NCBI GenBank assembly: GCA_021774615.1
Contig: JAJFIW010000023.1
Span: forward strand, 62,001-126,000
DNA length: 64,000 bases
Source of the DNA: Alphaproteobacteria bacterium
Lineage (GTDB): Bacteria; Pseudomonadota; Alphaproteobacteria; UBA1280; UBA6503
Reading direction: 5' to 3'
Numbering within the stretch: the stretch's first letter is position 1; each line of letters opens with the position of its first letter. Under the pieces are notes generated by a model. It was given only the letters and a program-made list of their open reading frames with translations, did not search any database and had not been told where the DNA came from. The position numbers and the translations under genes are program-made. Shown piece after piece: positions 1 to 9,155 of the stretch.

Positions 1-445
1 GTGGCGGTAAAGCAAGTTGGTGTGGCATTGCTTTCCAAGATATTTTACCACTTATTTTATAAGTACCAGGGTTAAGGAAAAGTGTTGGCTGTTGTATATT
101 GTTATTAGTAACTAGGGCTGGTTTTTCATTTATTAGTATGTCGTGCGGCCAAAATCCTTTTTCTCCAGGGAGGATAAGGTTTGTCTTGCTGTCGAGCTTA
201 GCTGTAACGGTAAAGCTTGCACCTGTTTTATTGGCATTTAGTTGTAGGGAACTATAAGTAACACATTGACGTTGTTTGCGGCCGTCTATAAATGGGCAGT
301 TAGCCTCAGGATTACGATGAATAACCCAATTTACCCAAGGTTTTAAACTATCAGGAACATATAACCCGTTTGTTGCAGCAGAAGCTTGGGGTGTTGATGC
401 AGAAATTATCAGGATTGATAAAGCTAAAGCTAATAAATAACGCAT
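1..445 (-). CDS. Exported protein of unknown function, N-terminal part only
   Basis: The reverse strand is open from an ATG at 445 to the window edge, giving about 148 residues without a stop. The start has an AAGGA ribosome site 6 bases upstream. Residues 1-24 look like a signal peptide: MRYLLALALS, a hydrophobic stretch, then a small-residue end QASAA. The mature part begins with a Trp-rich segment (LKPWVNWVIH) followed by CPF and RQC cysteines and a beta-rich region. The opening resembles, from memory, the start of large exported proteins of unknown function in proteobacteria. It lies 16 bases downstream of upp on the same strand and may be co-transcribed with it. The C-terminus is beyond the window, so length and function cannot be judged. 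Confidence 0.7.
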   Translation of the reverse strand, partial: MRYLLALALSILIISASTPQASAATNGLYVPDSLKPWVNWVIHRNPEANCPFIDGRKQRQCVTYSSLQLNANKTGASFTVTAKLDSKTNLILPGEKGFWPHDILINEKPALVTNNNIQQPTLFLNPGTYKISGKISWKAMPHQLALPP

Positions 446-461
446 GGGTATTTTCCTTGTT

Positions 462-1103
462 TTATAAAGTTCCAAATATTCTGTCACCTGCATCGCCCAA
501 ACCAGGGACGATAAAGGCATGGTTATTAAGTTTTTCATCCAAAGCTGCGGCATAAATAGATACATTAGGGTGTGTTTTTGCTAGTAAGTCTAACCCTTCA
601 GGTGCTGCAACTAATGCCATAAAATTAATACAACTGTCGGGGACACCACGGTCATTTAAAACATCTAAAGCATGGGCTGCACTGTGGCCTGTAGCAATCA
701 TAGGGTCTACCATTATAACTCTTTTTTCAGAGATATGCGGAGGTAGCTTAACTAGGTATTCGACAGGTAAATGTGTTTCATCATCGCGGTAAACACCAAT
801 ATGGCCAGTTTCAGCGTCAGGGATAAGTTCGTTTAATGCTGTAGACATACCTAGGCCTGCTCGTAAAATAGGTACAATTACGGGGCGTTCGCCTGCAAGT
901 GTTGGTGCATTCATCGTACAAATAGGCGTTTCGATATTTATAGTTGTAAGTGGTAAATCACGAGTTATTTCGTAACCAATCAGGAGAGCAATCTCGTGAA
1001 GAAGCTGTTTAAAAGCTAAGCAAGTGGTTTCTTTGCGGCGCATTAAGGTTAGCTTGTGGGCAATAAGTGGGTGTTCTATAAGGTTTAAATGTGGATGCGC
1101 CAT
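462..1103 (-). CDS. upp: Uracil phosphoribosyltransferase
   Basis: Converts uracil and PRPP to UMP in pyrimidine salvage, in the cytoplasm. The protein is about 213 residues, near the usual 208-210. Family signatures are visible: [12 protein letters not shown] at the N-terminus, the [10 protein letters not shown] segment, the PRPP-binding loop [11 protein letters not shown], and the C-terminal PGLGDAGDR that contacts uracil. I chose the ATG at 1103. An in-frame TTG at 1118 would add five residues, but neither start has a clear ribosome site. The gene is divergent from the pyruvate dehydrogenase operon across about 175 bases. Confidence 0.95.
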   Translation of the reverse strand: MAHPHLNLIEHPLIAHKLTLMRRKETTCLAFKQLLHEIALLIGYEITRDLPLTTINIETPICTMNAPTLAGERPVIVPILRAGLGMSTALNELIPDAETGHIGVYRDDETHLPVEYLVKLPPHISEKRVIMVDPMIATGHSAAHALDVLNDRGVPDSCINFMALVAAPEGLDLLAKTHPNVSIYAAALDEKLNNHAFIVPGLGDAGDRIFGTL

Positions 1104-1278
1104 TAGTGTATTACTCAATCTATTGTTTTATTTTTTGTTTGGTGGTTGATATCATAACCTAATCATAAATGTTACACTACAAAATGTTATTAGATTATAA
1201 TTAATCGCAATAACTTGCATTTTTCCCTAAAAAATACGAAAATTAGGGCGTTTTTCAAGAATAAAAAAGGCAGTAACC

Positions 1279-2292
1279 GTGGGTAAAAAGACAGGTCTTA
1301 AAGTTATAACAAGTCATCCTTTCGACAAAAAGCAACTGCTATCTCATTACGAGCATATGCTCCTTCTTCGTCGTTTTGAGGAAAAAGCAGGGCAAATGTA
1401 CAGCACAGGCCTAATGGGCGGTTTTTGCCATTTATATATTGGGCAAGAAGCTGTTGTAACTGGTATTAGTGCTGCATGCACTGCTGACGACTATGTAATT
1501 ACTAGTTACCGTTGCCATGCCCATGCTTTGACCTGCGGGATAGACCCTAAACACATTATGGCCGAGCTAACAGGTCGTAGTGGTGGTATTTCTAAAGGTA
1601 AAGGGGGCTCAATGCATATGTTTGACCCAAGCCGTAACTTTTTTGGTGGGCATGGGATTATTGCAGCACAACTTCCTCTTGGTACAGGCTTGGCGTTTGC
1701 TATAAAATACCGCAACGAGAAACGCATTTGCGTTACCTATACTGGTGATGGCGCCATGAACGGTGGGCAAACTTACGAAGCCTATAATATGGCAAAACTA
1801 TGGAATTTACCTGTGCTGTATATTGTAGAAAATAATAAATACGGTATGGGCACATCTATCGAGCGTGCGAGCGGGCAACCAGAAATGTGGAAACGAGGCG
1901 ATAGTTTTGGCATTAAAGGCGAGGTTGTAAACGGGATGGACTTATTCGCCGTACATGAAGCTGCAACACGTGCAGTAGAATATGTACGTAGTGGCAAAGG
2001 TCCTTTTATTTTAGAAATGGAAACTTACCGTTACCGTGGGCACTCTATGTCTGACCCTGCAAAATACCGTGACAAGGGCGAGGTTGACATGATGCGCGAT
2101 AACCATGACCCTATTGTTAGGGTGCAATCTGTTTTACAAGACGAATTTGCAGTTAACACCGAGCAACTCAAAGAGATAGATAAAAAAATTAAACAACGGG
2201 TGGCAGAAGCAATCACCTTTGCCGAAAATAGCCCCGAACCCGACGAAAGCGAACTTACTACCGACATTATGCCTACAGGAGGTAACAACTAA
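1279..2292 (+). CDS. pdhA: Pyruvate dehydrogenase E1 component, alpha subunit
   Basis: Thiamine-diphosphate-dependent decarboxylation of pyruvate, as the alpha half of the heterotetrameric E1 of the pyruvate dehydrogenase complex. The ThDP/Mg motif is present as GDG (156-158) with NN at 185-186. Length 337 is normal for alphaproteobacterial PdhA. The segment [12 protein letters not shown] and the phosphorylation-loop-like [13 protein letters not shown] are typical. The start is GTG, preceded by AAAAAAGG 8 bases upstream. It is the first gene of an operon: the pdhB start codon overlaps its stop by one base. Confidence 0.97.
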   Translation: MGKKTGLKVITSHPFDKKQLLSHYEHMLLLRRFEEKAGQMYSTGLMGGFCHLYIGQEAVVTGISAACTADDYVITSYRCHAHALTCGIDPKHIMAELTGRSGGISKGKGGSMHMFDPSRNFFGGHGIIAAQLPLGTGLAFAIKYRNEKRICVTYTGDGAMNGGQTYEAYNMAKLWNLPVLYIVENNKYGMGTSIERASGQPEMWKRGDSFGIKGEVVNGMDLFAVHEAATRAVEYVRSGKGPFILEMETYRYRGHSMSDPAKYRDKGEVDMMRDNHDPIVRVQSVLQDEFAVNTEQLKEIDKKIKQRVAEAITFAENSPEPDESELTTDIMPTGGNN

Positions 2293-3275
2293 TGGCCGAG
2301 ACAACTTACCGCGAAGCACTACGTGACGGCATGGCAGAAGAAATGCGCCGTGATGAAAAGGTTTTTGTTATGGGTGAAGAAGTCGCCGAATACCAAGGCG
2401 CATATAAGTGTACCCAAGGTATGCTCGCAGAGTTTGGCGATAAACGAGTTGTAGACACGCCAATATCTGAAATTGGCTTTGCTGGGATTGCAACAGGAGC
2501 TTCCATGGTAGGTTTACGCCCGGTCGTCGAGTTCATGACTTGGAACTTTGCAATGCTGGCATGTGACCATATTATTAACTCTGCTGCTAAAACTATGTAT
2601 ATGTCGGGCGGTATGGTTACTTGCCCTATAGTATTTCGTGGTCCTAATGGGGCTGCTTCTCGGGTGGCAGCGCAACATAGCCAAGACTATGCAAGCTGGT
2701 ATACTAACATCCCAGGGTTAAAAGTAGTGTGCCCAGCAACACCTGCTGATGCAAAAGGGTTGATGAAATCAGCTATTCGTGACGATGGCCCCGTAGTATT
2801 TTTAGAAAACGAACTTTTGTATGGCTCAAAAGGCGAAGTTTTAGACGGTGATGCTGCTATTATACCAATTGGTAAAGCTAATATAATGCGTGAGGGTACA
2901 GATGTTACTATTATTGGTTATTCGATAATGTCTATTAAAGCCTTAGAGGCTGCTGCAATATTAGCAGAAGAAGGCATTGACGCTGAAGTAGTTGACCTGC
3001 GCAGCCTGCGCCCACTAGATGAAGACACTATTTTACGTAGTGTAGCTAAAACAAATCGAGTAGTTGTAGCTGAAGAAGGCTGGGCAAGAGCAGGGATAGG
3101 GGCTGATATTTCAGCAATTATTATGGAAAAAGCTTTTGACGACCTCGATGCCCCTGTGCGGCGTGTGTCGGGTAAAGATGTGCCAATGCCATATGCAGCT
3201 AACCTCGAAAAATTAGCGTTACCACAGGTGGGTGATATTGTCGCCGCTGTAAAAGACGTATGTTATAAACTTTAA
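2292..3275 (+). CDS. pdhB: Pyruvate dehydrogenase E1 component, beta subunit
   Basis: Partner of PdhA in the E1 heterotetramer. The protein is 327 residues and begins directly with the transketolase-like fold ([18 protein letters not shown]). It therefore lacks the N-terminal lipoyl domain fused to PdhB in many alphaproteobacteria such as rhizobia. Recognisable segments are [32 protein letters not shown] and the C-terminal domain [15 protein letters not shown]. The ATG overlaps the pdhA stop, so the two subunits are probably translationally coupled. pdhC follows after 11 bases. Confidence 0.97.
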   Translation: MAETTYREALRDGMAEEMRRDEKVFVMGEEVAEYQGAYKCTQGMLAEFGDKRVVDTPISEIGFAGIATGASMVGLRPVVEFMTWNFAMLACDHIINSAAKTMYMSGGMVTCPIVFRGPNGAASRVAAQHSQDYASWYTNIPGLKVVCPATPADAKGLMKSAIRDDGPVVFLENELLYGSKGEVLDGDAAIIPIGKANIMREGTDVTIIGYSIMSIKALEAAAILAEEGIDAEVVDLRSLRPLDEDTILRSVAKTNRVVVAEEGWARAGIGADISAIIMEKAFDDLDAPVRRVSGKDVPMPYAANLEKLALPQVGDIVAAVKDVCYKL

Positions 3276-3286
3276 GGAATAAAAAA

Positions 3287-4591
3287 ATGCCAACAGATGT
3301 TCTAATGCCCCAACTGTCACCAACTATGACCGAAGGTAAACTTTCTAAATGGGTAAAAAAAGAAGGTGATGAAGTTAATATAGGCACGGTAATTGCCGAA
3401 ATAGAAACCGATAAAGCCACTATGGAAGTAGAAGCTACCGAAGATGGCATTTTAGCAAAGCTGCTTTCTGATGCAGGTAAAGATATTGCAGTAGGTACAC
3501 CAATTGCAGTTATTACCGAAGAAGGTGAAAAACTACCTACTAACTACAAACCAAAAGCAAAAGTGGTTAGTAAAAAAGTAGAACCTAAAAAAGAAGCTAT
3601 AAAGCCAACCCCTAAAGTAGAAACACCCAAGGTAGAAATGCCTAAACCACAAGTACAACCTATTATGGCTGACCGTAGCGGCAAAAAATCGAGCCCACTT
3701 GCTCGCCGTTTAGCTGCTGAATGGGGGATTCCTTTGGATAACATTTCTGGTACAGGCCCACATGGCAGGATTATCCAAGCTGATATCGAAAATGCCCGCG
3801 CCAATGGTGTGCGCAAAACTGTAGCTGGTGCTGCACCTAGTGCTGCTAGCTCTCCAGCTAAGGCAGAGTTTGTCATGCAGCCATTAGTAAATGAACTTGT
3901 CGAGCATAGCACTATGCGTAAAGTTATTGCCAAACGACTGGTTGAGGCAAAGCAAACCGTACCGCATTTTTACTTAACTGTAGATGTTATGATGGCAGAA
4001 GCCCTTAAAGCTAGGCAAACCATTAATGCAATGGCTCCAGTTGATGGGGCAGGCAAACCTAGTTATAAACTATCAGTTAATGACATGATTATTAAGGCGT
4101 CCGCCCTAGCGCTGCGCCAACACCCTAATGCAAACGCAAGCTGGATGGAAGAGGGGCTGCAGAAACATGGCTCGGTTGATATTGCAGTTGCGGTATCTAT
4201 TGAAGGTGGCTTGATTACACCTATTTTGCACCAAGCAGATGAAAAGTCATTGGTTGAACTGTCACAAGAAATTAAAGACTTAGCAGCTAAAGCCAGAGCA
4301 GGTAAACTAACCCCTGAACAATACCAAGGGGGTACATTCTCAATTTCTAACCTTGGTATGTATGGCATTAAACATTTTGATGCAATTATTAACCCACCAC
4401 AATCTTGCATTTTAGCTTGCGGAATGGCGGAAAAACGCCCTGTTGTTAATGCTCTAGGGCAAGTTGAAGCTACCGACGTTATGACGGTTACAATGTCGGT
4501 TGACCATCGGGTAGTAGACGGTGCACTAGGTGCAGAGCTTTTGCAGTCTATCAAAAAATATCTCGAAAACCCAATTGCGATGGTGGCGTAG
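3287..4591 (+). CDS. pdhC: Dihydrolipoamide acetyltransferase (E2) of pyruvate dehydrogenase
   Basis: Transfers the acetyl group from lipoyl-lysine to CoA and forms the core of the complex. Domains in order: one lipoyl domain (residues 1-78, lipoylated Lys43 in ETDKATMEVEA), a Lys/Pro-rich linker (about 85-130), the peripheral-subunit-binding domain (about 136-170, SPLARRLAAEWGI) and the acyltransferase domain ending in the catalytic motif DHRVVDGA with His407. Length 434 is normal for a single-lipoyl E2. Its lipoyl group would be supplied through LipA encoded at 9156-10094. The LOG-family gene begins 2 bases after the stop. Confidence 0.97.
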   Translation: MPTDVLMPQLSPTMTEGKLSKWVKKEGDEVNIGTVIAEIETDKATMEVEATEDGILAKLLSDAGKDIAVGTPIAVITEEGEKLPTNYKPKAKVVSKKVEPKKEAIKPTPKVETPKVEMPKPQVQPIMADRSGKKSSPLARRLAAEWGIPLDNISGTGPHGRIIQADIENARANGVRKTVAGAAPSAASSPAKAEFVMQPLVNELVEHSTMRKVIAKRLVEAKQTVPHFYLTVDVMMAEALKARQTINAMAPVDGAGKPSYKLSVNDMIIKASALALRQHPNANASWMEEGLQKHGSVDIAVAVSIEGGLITPILHQADEKSLVELSQEIKDLAAKARAGKLTPEQYQGGTFSISNLGMYGIKHFDAIINPPQSCILACGMAEKRPVVNALGQVEATDVMTVTMSVDHRVVDGALGAELLQSIKKYLENPIAMVA

Positions 4592-4593
4592 GT

Positions 4594-5157
4594 ATGGCTA
4601 ATATATGTCTTTTTTGTGGTTCACGAACTTCTAATGACCCCGAATACGTAGAAGCCGCCAAAAGGTTTGGCGAAGAAATTGCTAAACGTGGCTGGGGGCT
4701 TGTTTATGGCGGTGGCGACTCGGGGCTTATGGGGGCTGCTGCTGATGCTGTGTTGGCTGCGGGTGGCAAGGTTATTGGTATAATCCCTCCATATTTACTA
4801 GAGACAGAAGGCGACAGAACCGACCTTACCGAAAGATATATCGTAGAGACTTTGGCCGAGCGCAAACAAATGATGGCAGATCTGTCGGATGGGTTTGTTG
4901 CAATGCCGGGTGGTGTTGGCACTTTAGACGAGCTAACCGAGGCTTGGACATGGTATGTTTTGGGGCTACATAATAAGCCTGTAGGTATCTATAATGTAAA
5001 AGGCTTTTATAATAAACTAATCGAATTTTTCGAGAATATGGTTAGCTTAGAGATAACAGGTGCAGCATATATGAATGCGCTTACAATATCTGAAAACCTT
5101 GACGAATTATTAGACACAATTGCACAAGACGAGAACAGGAGGCTAAGTAATGGCTGA
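4594..5157 (+). CDS. LOG-family nucleotide phosphoribohydrolase
   Basis: The lysine-decarboxylase-like/LOG family hydrolyses the N-glycosidic bond of nucleoside 5'-monophosphates, including cytokinin riboside phosphates in plants. The signature PGGVGTLDE lies at residues 105-113, and the N-terminal Rossmann segment reads ICLFCGSR with YGGGDSGLMG further on. At 187 residues it has family length. It sits inside the PDH operon between pdhC (2-base gap) and lpdA (8-base overlap), so it is co-transcribed with them. No metabolic link to pyruvate oxidation is known to me. The physiological substrate cannot be told from sequence. Confidence 0.9.
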   Translation: MANICLFCGSRTSNDPEYVEAAKRFGEEIAKRGWGLVYGGGDSGLMGAAADAVLAAGGKVIGIIPPYLLETEGDRTDLTERYIVETLAERKQMMADLSDGFVAMPGGVGTLDELTEAWTWYVLGLHNKPVGIYNVKGFYNKLIEFFENMVSLEITGAAYMNALTISENLDELLDTIAQDENRRLSNG

Positions 5158-6556
5158 TACAAAATTTGATGTAGTTGTAATTGGTAGTGGGCCGGGTGGT
5201 TATATCTGCGCTATTCGTGCGGCACAATTAGGGCTAAAAACAGCTATTGTCGAACGAGAAAGCCTAGGCGGTATTTGCCTAAATTGGGGCTGTATTCCGA
5301 CTAAAGCATTGCTAAGAACTTCCGAAATGTACCGTGATATGACTGAACACGCTGCAGACTTTGGCTTTACTAAAATCCAAAAACCAACTTTCGACATGAA
5401 AAAACTTATTGGCCGTAGCCGTGATGTTGCTGGCAAACTGTCGGCTGGTGTTGCATACCTAATGAAGAAAAATAAGATCGAAGTTATCACAGGCGAAGGC
5501 AAATTTATTGCACCTGACGAACTAGGCATTTTTAAAAATGGCAAGAAGCAACAAGCGATAAAGGCAGACAATTTTGTGGTTGCCACAGGCGCACGTGCCA
5601 AAGAAATTAAAGGTGTGTTAGAAAAAGATGGCAAAAACATTTGGACCTACCGTGAAGCCATGACACCTAGCGCAATGCCAAAAAGCTTACTTGTTATAGG
5701 AGCAGGCGCAATCGGGATAGAGTTTGCCAGTTTTTATAGCGCTTTCGGGGTTGAGGTTACAGTTGTTGAAGCCCAAGACCGTATTTTACCTGTTGAAGAC
5801 CATGAAATTTCAAAATTAGCAGGTAAATCATTTGCTGACAGAGGCGTTAAATTATTAACATCAAGTGGGGTTAAAACGCTTAAGTCTACCAAAACAGGCG
5901 TTGAAGCAACAGTAGAGGTTAATGGCAAAGCACAAAAAATTAAAGCTGAGAAAGCCTTAATTGCAATTGGTGTTGCAGGCAACGTAGAAAACCTTGGGCT
6001 TGAAGAAATTGGAGTACGGGTAGAAAGAGGGCAAGTGGTCGTAGACTCTAACTACCGTACTGGTGCTAAAGGAATATGGGCAATTGGAGATATTATAGGC
6101 TCGCCTTGGCTAGCGCATGTGGCGTCCCACGAAGGTGTAATTTGTGCCGAAGCCATTGCTGGTAAAAACCCACACAAAATGGATTATGGCAATATTCCAG
6201 GTTGTACATATTGTAGCCCGCAAGTGTCAAGCGTAGGCTTAACCGAAGAAGCTGCAAAACAACAAGGTTACGAGCTTAAAATAGGGCGGTTTAATTACCA
6301 AGCCAATGGTAAAGCACTTGCAATTGGCGAGGGCACAGGGCTAGTAAAAACTATTTTTGACGCCAAAACAGGCGAGCTTTTAGGCGCACACATTATTGGT
6401 GCCGAAGCCACCGAGATGATTTCCACATTTGTACTAGGTCGTTCGCTAGAAGTAACCGAGGAAGATTTCTTTAACACCTGCCTACCACACCCAACCCTGT
6501 CAGAGATGATGGGCGAAAGTGTGCTAGATAGTGTTGGTAGAGGGTTAAACTCTTAA
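5150..6556 (+). CDS. lpdA: Dihydrolipoamide dehydrogenase (E3)
   Basis: FAD flavoprotein that reoxidises dihydrolipoamide with NAD+ in the PDH complex, and probably in other 2-oxoacid complexes. Visible parts: FAD-binding GSGPGGYICAIRAAQLG, the redox disulphide in GGICLNWGCIPTK (Cys43/Cys48), NAD-binding GAGAIGIEFASFY, and the active-site pair HPTLSE (His447, Glu452) at the C-terminus. Length 468 is standard. The ATG lies 8 bases inside the LOG gene. A possible 27-residue peptide gene begins at its stop codon. Confidence 0.97.
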   Translation: MADTKFDVVVIGSGPGGYICAIRAAQLGLKTAIVERESLGGICLNWGCIPTKALLRTSEMYRDMTEHAADFGFTKIQKPTFDMKKLIGRSRDVAGKLSAGVAYLMKKNKIEVITGEGKFIAPDELGIFKNGKKQQAIKADNFVVATGARAKEIKGVLEKDGKNIWTYREAMTPSAMPKSLLVIGAGAIGIEFASFYSAFGVEVTVVEAQDRILPVEDHEISKLAGKSFADRGVKLLTSSGVKTLKSTKTGVEATVEVNGKAQKIKAEKALIAIGVAGNVENLGLEEIGVRVERGQVVVDSNYRTGAKGIWAIGDIIGSPWLAHVASHEGVICAEAIAGKNPHKMDYGNIPGCTYCSPQVSSVGLTEEAAKQQGYELKIGRFNYQANGKALAIGEGTGLVKTIFDAKTGELLGAHIIGAEATEMISTFVLGRSLEVTEEDFFNTCLPHPTLSEMMGESVLDSVGRGLNS

Positions 6557-6639
6557 TGTTTCTTGCTAAATATAGTTGGTTTATTCTAGGGATTACCGCT
6601 GGCGCAAGCTGGGGCTTGGCGTATCTTATGTACAACTAA
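6556..6639 (+). CDS. Possible 27-residue membrane peptide coupled to lpdA
   Basis: The lpdA stop overlaps an ATG (TAATG) that opens a 27-codon frame ending TAA at 6639. The peptide starts MFLAKYSWFILGITAGASWG and continues LAYLMYN: one hydrophobic helix with a lysine near the N-terminus, typical of a small single-pass membrane protein. There is no separate ribosome site, so expression would depend on termination-reinitiation at lpdA. It could be a chance frame. Confidence 0.35.
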   Translation: MFLAKYSWFILGITAGASWGLAYLMYN

Positions 6640-6738
6640 TTCTACTCTAGTTCTTGAGTTTGTATAAGTTTAGGCATATATTCCCAATATAATTTATTGT
6701 TCCATTCCTTTTTATTTTTCCTTTCAGGAGATAATTTT

Positions 6739-7158
6739 ATGCAAAACTCAATGCGAGCATCTATAGAAAATTTCATGTTTAATTTTGATTTTAAGTCAGG
6801 TATTGTCAGAGGTGTTGTGGCACTATTTATTATGGCAGCTGTTTGGGGATTAACTAAACTTTTAATTATGACTGGCATTCCAGTGGGAGAAACAGAAATA
6901 TACACTTTCTTTTTCTACCCAATGGTTATTTATCTTACATGGGAATTATTTTTCAGACCACAGTGTGATATGGACTATGTAGATATAAGAATGGGGCTGC
7001 TAAGGTGCTTTTTTTGTTTGGCATTATCTATAGTTATTTACATCATATTTTTTATTGATAGCCCACTGCATTCTTTATTAAAGTTAATGGTGATGTCACA
7101 GTTTGTTATCAACTTTATTGATGAAGACTGGTTTGACTCCTCATCCTGCTTTGATTAG
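6739..7158 (+). CDS. Small multi-pass membrane protein, unknown function
   Basis: I do not recognise this 139-residue protein. The ATG at 6739 is preceded by CAGGAG 9 bases upstream and is preferred to a longer frame beginning at 6697. Hydrophobic segments at roughly 24-45, 53-70, 83-105 and possibly 110-122 suggest three or four membrane helices. The C-terminus is acidic with a serine run (DEDWFDSSSCFD). It stands about 100 bases after the PDH operon and ends just before a strong terminator shared with the convergent LysE-type gene. Confidence 0.65.
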   Translation: MQNSMRASIENFMFNFDFKSGIVRGVVALFIMAAVWGLTKLLIMTGIPVGETEIYTFFFYPMVIYLTWELFFRPQCDMDYVDIRMGLLRCFFCLALSIVIYIIFFIDSPLHSLLKLMVMSQFVINFIDEDWFDSSSCFD

Positions 7159-7166
7159 CAAAAACG

Positions 7167-7198
7167 AAAAAGACGGCTCTATTAAGAGCCGTCTTTTT
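7167..7198. terminator. Bidirectional Rho-independent terminator
   Basis: A perfect 14-bp stem AAAAAGACGGCTCT / AGAGCCGTCTTTTT with a 4-base loop lies between the stops of the small membrane protein (7158) and the convergent LysE-type gene (7209). Its A-run and T-run flanks let it work in both directions. Confidence 0.9.
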
Positions 7199-7208
7199 CA
7201 TTTTAGCA

Positions 7209-7853
7209 CTATACTAATGTTGTAATGTCTACACCACAAAGCATAGTGCCCAAATAAGTACCACCAATAACTGCTAGCACCCAACCTGAAAAACGAATAA
7301 TAAAAGATAGTCGTTGTTCGTTTAGATGGTCACGCAAGTAGTGGAATACGTAAATCTGCACCCACCATGCCACCATCGAGCCCACGCCAACACCAACAGC
7401 CAAAACCATAGCATCGTGCGTGGTTAGGTTAATTAATGCCATACCTAATATAGCAAAGGCCGTTGCAATTGCTGCGATATTACCGGGGCTTACTAAATTA
7501 AGTGCAAACCCAATACCAAAGGCGCTAGAGTTTTTGTATTTACCAGCTTCTTTTTCATCTATTGCTAGGTTCATTAGGGTAAAGTACCCACCAAAACCAA
7601 TAGCCATCAAAATAAATGCATAATCTACCCATGGGCGCATATCGTCAAAACTAAACGATAGTAGCGTCATCCCAATGGCTGCAACTAGTGCATAAAGCAT
7701 ATCTACTGATGCTGCACCTGCGCCTAATATAAGACCATTTCTAGGGCCATAGACAAAAGTACGCTGCATAGCAATTAATTTAGATGGGCTAACAGAAAAT
7801 AGCGAGATACAAAACCCCACCGCTAAAGCTTTTATAAGTAAGGTGAGGAACAT
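7209..7853 (-). CDS. LysE/RhtB-family membrane exporter
   Basis: About 214 residues with six hydrophobic segments, the size and layout of LysE/RhtB amino-acid or metabolite exporters. Family-like features are the early SVSPSKLIAMQRTFVYGPRNGL loop after helix 1 (P near the GP position), a second-helix region ASVDMLYALVAAIG, and ALNLVSPGNIAA in the middle. The ATG at 7853 has AGGAG 8 bases upstream. An in-frame GTG at 7862 touches that site and is less likely. The substrate cannot be assigned. Confidence 0.75.
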   Translation of the reverse strand: MFLTLLIKALAVGFCISLFSVSPSKLIAMQRTFVYGPRNGLILGAGAASVDMLYALVAAIGMTLLSFSFDDMRPWVDYAFILMAIGFGGYFTLMNLAIDEKEAGKYKNSSAFGIGFALNLVSPGNIAAIATAFAILGMALINLTTHDAMVLAVGVGVGSMVAWWVQIYVFHYLRDHLNEQRLSFIIRFSGWVLAVIGGTYLGTMLCGVDITTLV

Positions 7854-7981
7854 AACGTTCACTCCTATAGAGTAGGAAACAGGAAAAATAAATACAGATA
7901 AGTAAGTATGGTTATGAATATAAGCCTAGTTTATAGATATTGCTAGTGGATAAATTACCTAAATAATTATGGAGACAGGTT

Positions 7982-8527
7982 CTACCGTACAAATAATCGC
8001 CACGGGGCTTTTGGCTCGACACGGCAGAAGCTTGCTTTTTCGCGCTTCCATTGGGCTTCAATAGTGTTGGGCTTGTGGAAAATAAAGGTATCTTTACACT
8101 CACGTCTTGCATCAGCATAGCTAAAGGTATCTATCCGTAGTTGGTATAGGGTTTTGTCCTCGTACCATTCAATCCGTTCACCTTCGCCATGTTGGTTCAA
8201 AGCATCGTTAATTTTACGCAGGCTAAAGCCCGATAAACGCCGTGCAATTGCATTCTTCTGCTTAACTACTGGCTTAAAAAATGTTATCTGAGGCTCAAAA
8301 TTTGTACCTTCAAAACCTTCGATAGGGCGGGTTGTTTCGGCTATTTCGGGGCGGCTGCCTTTACTTATTAAATCTGTACGGTTTTCTTGACCATAGATAG
8401 CACCAGGTTTTGCCATTGGGGATGATTGGTAAATAGTATGTTGATTTGCATCAAACATACCCGAGCACCCAGACAAAAATAATAAACTAGTAAAAACTAA
8501 AATTGATTTTGAGAAATGCACAGACAC
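7982..8527 (-). CDS. Lipoprotein, paralogue of the upstream neighbour
   Basis: The protein has a lipoprotein signal (hydrophobic run ending LFLSGC), so it should be lipid-anchored on the periplasmic side. I prefer the GTG at 8527: AAAGG lies 8 bases upstream and it gives a compact signal peptide. An ATG at 8566 would overlap the upstream gene by 26 bases. The C-terminal third matches the neighbour: an RRECKDTFIFHKP segment, then W and FC (here ASFCRVEPKAPW), corresponding to CRDVRVFVKP...W...FC there. The pair looks like a tandem duplication. Function unknown; I cannot assign a family. Confidence 0.65.
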   Translation of the reverse strand: MSVHFSKSILVFTSLLFLSGCSGMFDANQHTIYQSSPMAKPGAIYGQENRTDLISKGSRPEIAETTRPIEGFEGTNFEPQITFFKPVVKQKNAIARRLSGFSLRKINDALNQHGEGERIEWYEDKTLYQLRIDTFSYADARRECKDTFIFHKPNTIEAQWKREKASFCRVEPKAPWRLFVR

Positions 8528-8540
8528 AATAAACACCTTT

Positions 8541-9074
8541 TTATTTTTGTTTAAGAATAGACTCATCTACGCCTTTTGGCAACCAGACACTATAATTGCT
8601 ATTAAAGCAAAATGGCTTTGGTAATTCTTGCCAGCTCATGGTGCTTTTAAATGGTTTAACAAAAACACGTACATCACGGCAGCTTTGGTGTTTTGGGCTA
8701 GGGATAACTATAGGGCCATCAAGGTATAGGCTATAAATAATACCGTCCATAGTCCACGAGGTTGCAGTGTCTGCTGGGGCTTGTGCGATATACCAGCTTA
8801 ACCTTTGGGTTGCTTGCATAGTTAAAGCCTTTTCTGGGCTACCATCTAGCAATTTTTCAATTTTCAAAGGGCGGTCACATTCGGGTAATTGTACTTTTCT
8901 GCCATAACATAAACCTGGTTCACGCCCAGGGCGAGATATCATCGGTTCGTAGTTGTGCCCATTAAAAATACCAGAGTTAAATACTTTAGTGCTACAGCCA
9001 GAAATGCCCCCCATAATAATAGGGAGTAACAATACTGTTATAATAAATAAAAACCGTTTTTTGTATATATACAT
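8541..9074 (-). CDS. Lipoprotein, unknown function
   Basis: A 177-residue lipoprotein: basic MYIYKKR start, hydrophobic core, lipobox ISGC at residues 24-27. The mature part has the paired-cysteine region CYGRKVQLPEC and a C-terminal CRDVRVFVKP...PFCF pattern shared with the downstream gene. It is probably the first gene of a two-gene unit read towards the LysE-type gene, and it is divergent from lipA across about 80 bases. No function can be assigned. Confidence 0.7.
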   Translation of the reverse strand: MYIYKKRFLFIITVLLLPIIMGGISGCSTKVFNSGIFNGHNYEPMISRPGREPGLCYGRKVQLPECDRPLKIEKLLDGSPEKALTMQATQRLSWYIAQAPADTATSWTMDGIIYSLYLDGPIVIPSPKHQSCRDVRVFVKPFKSTMSWQELPKPFCFNSNYSVWLPKGVDESILKQK

Positions 9075-9155
9075 AGTAAATAGAATACAGCAAATTGTAC
9101 CTTTTGTGCAAGATTATGGTTGATTTTATTGGTTAATTAGCTAATTGTAGTCACC

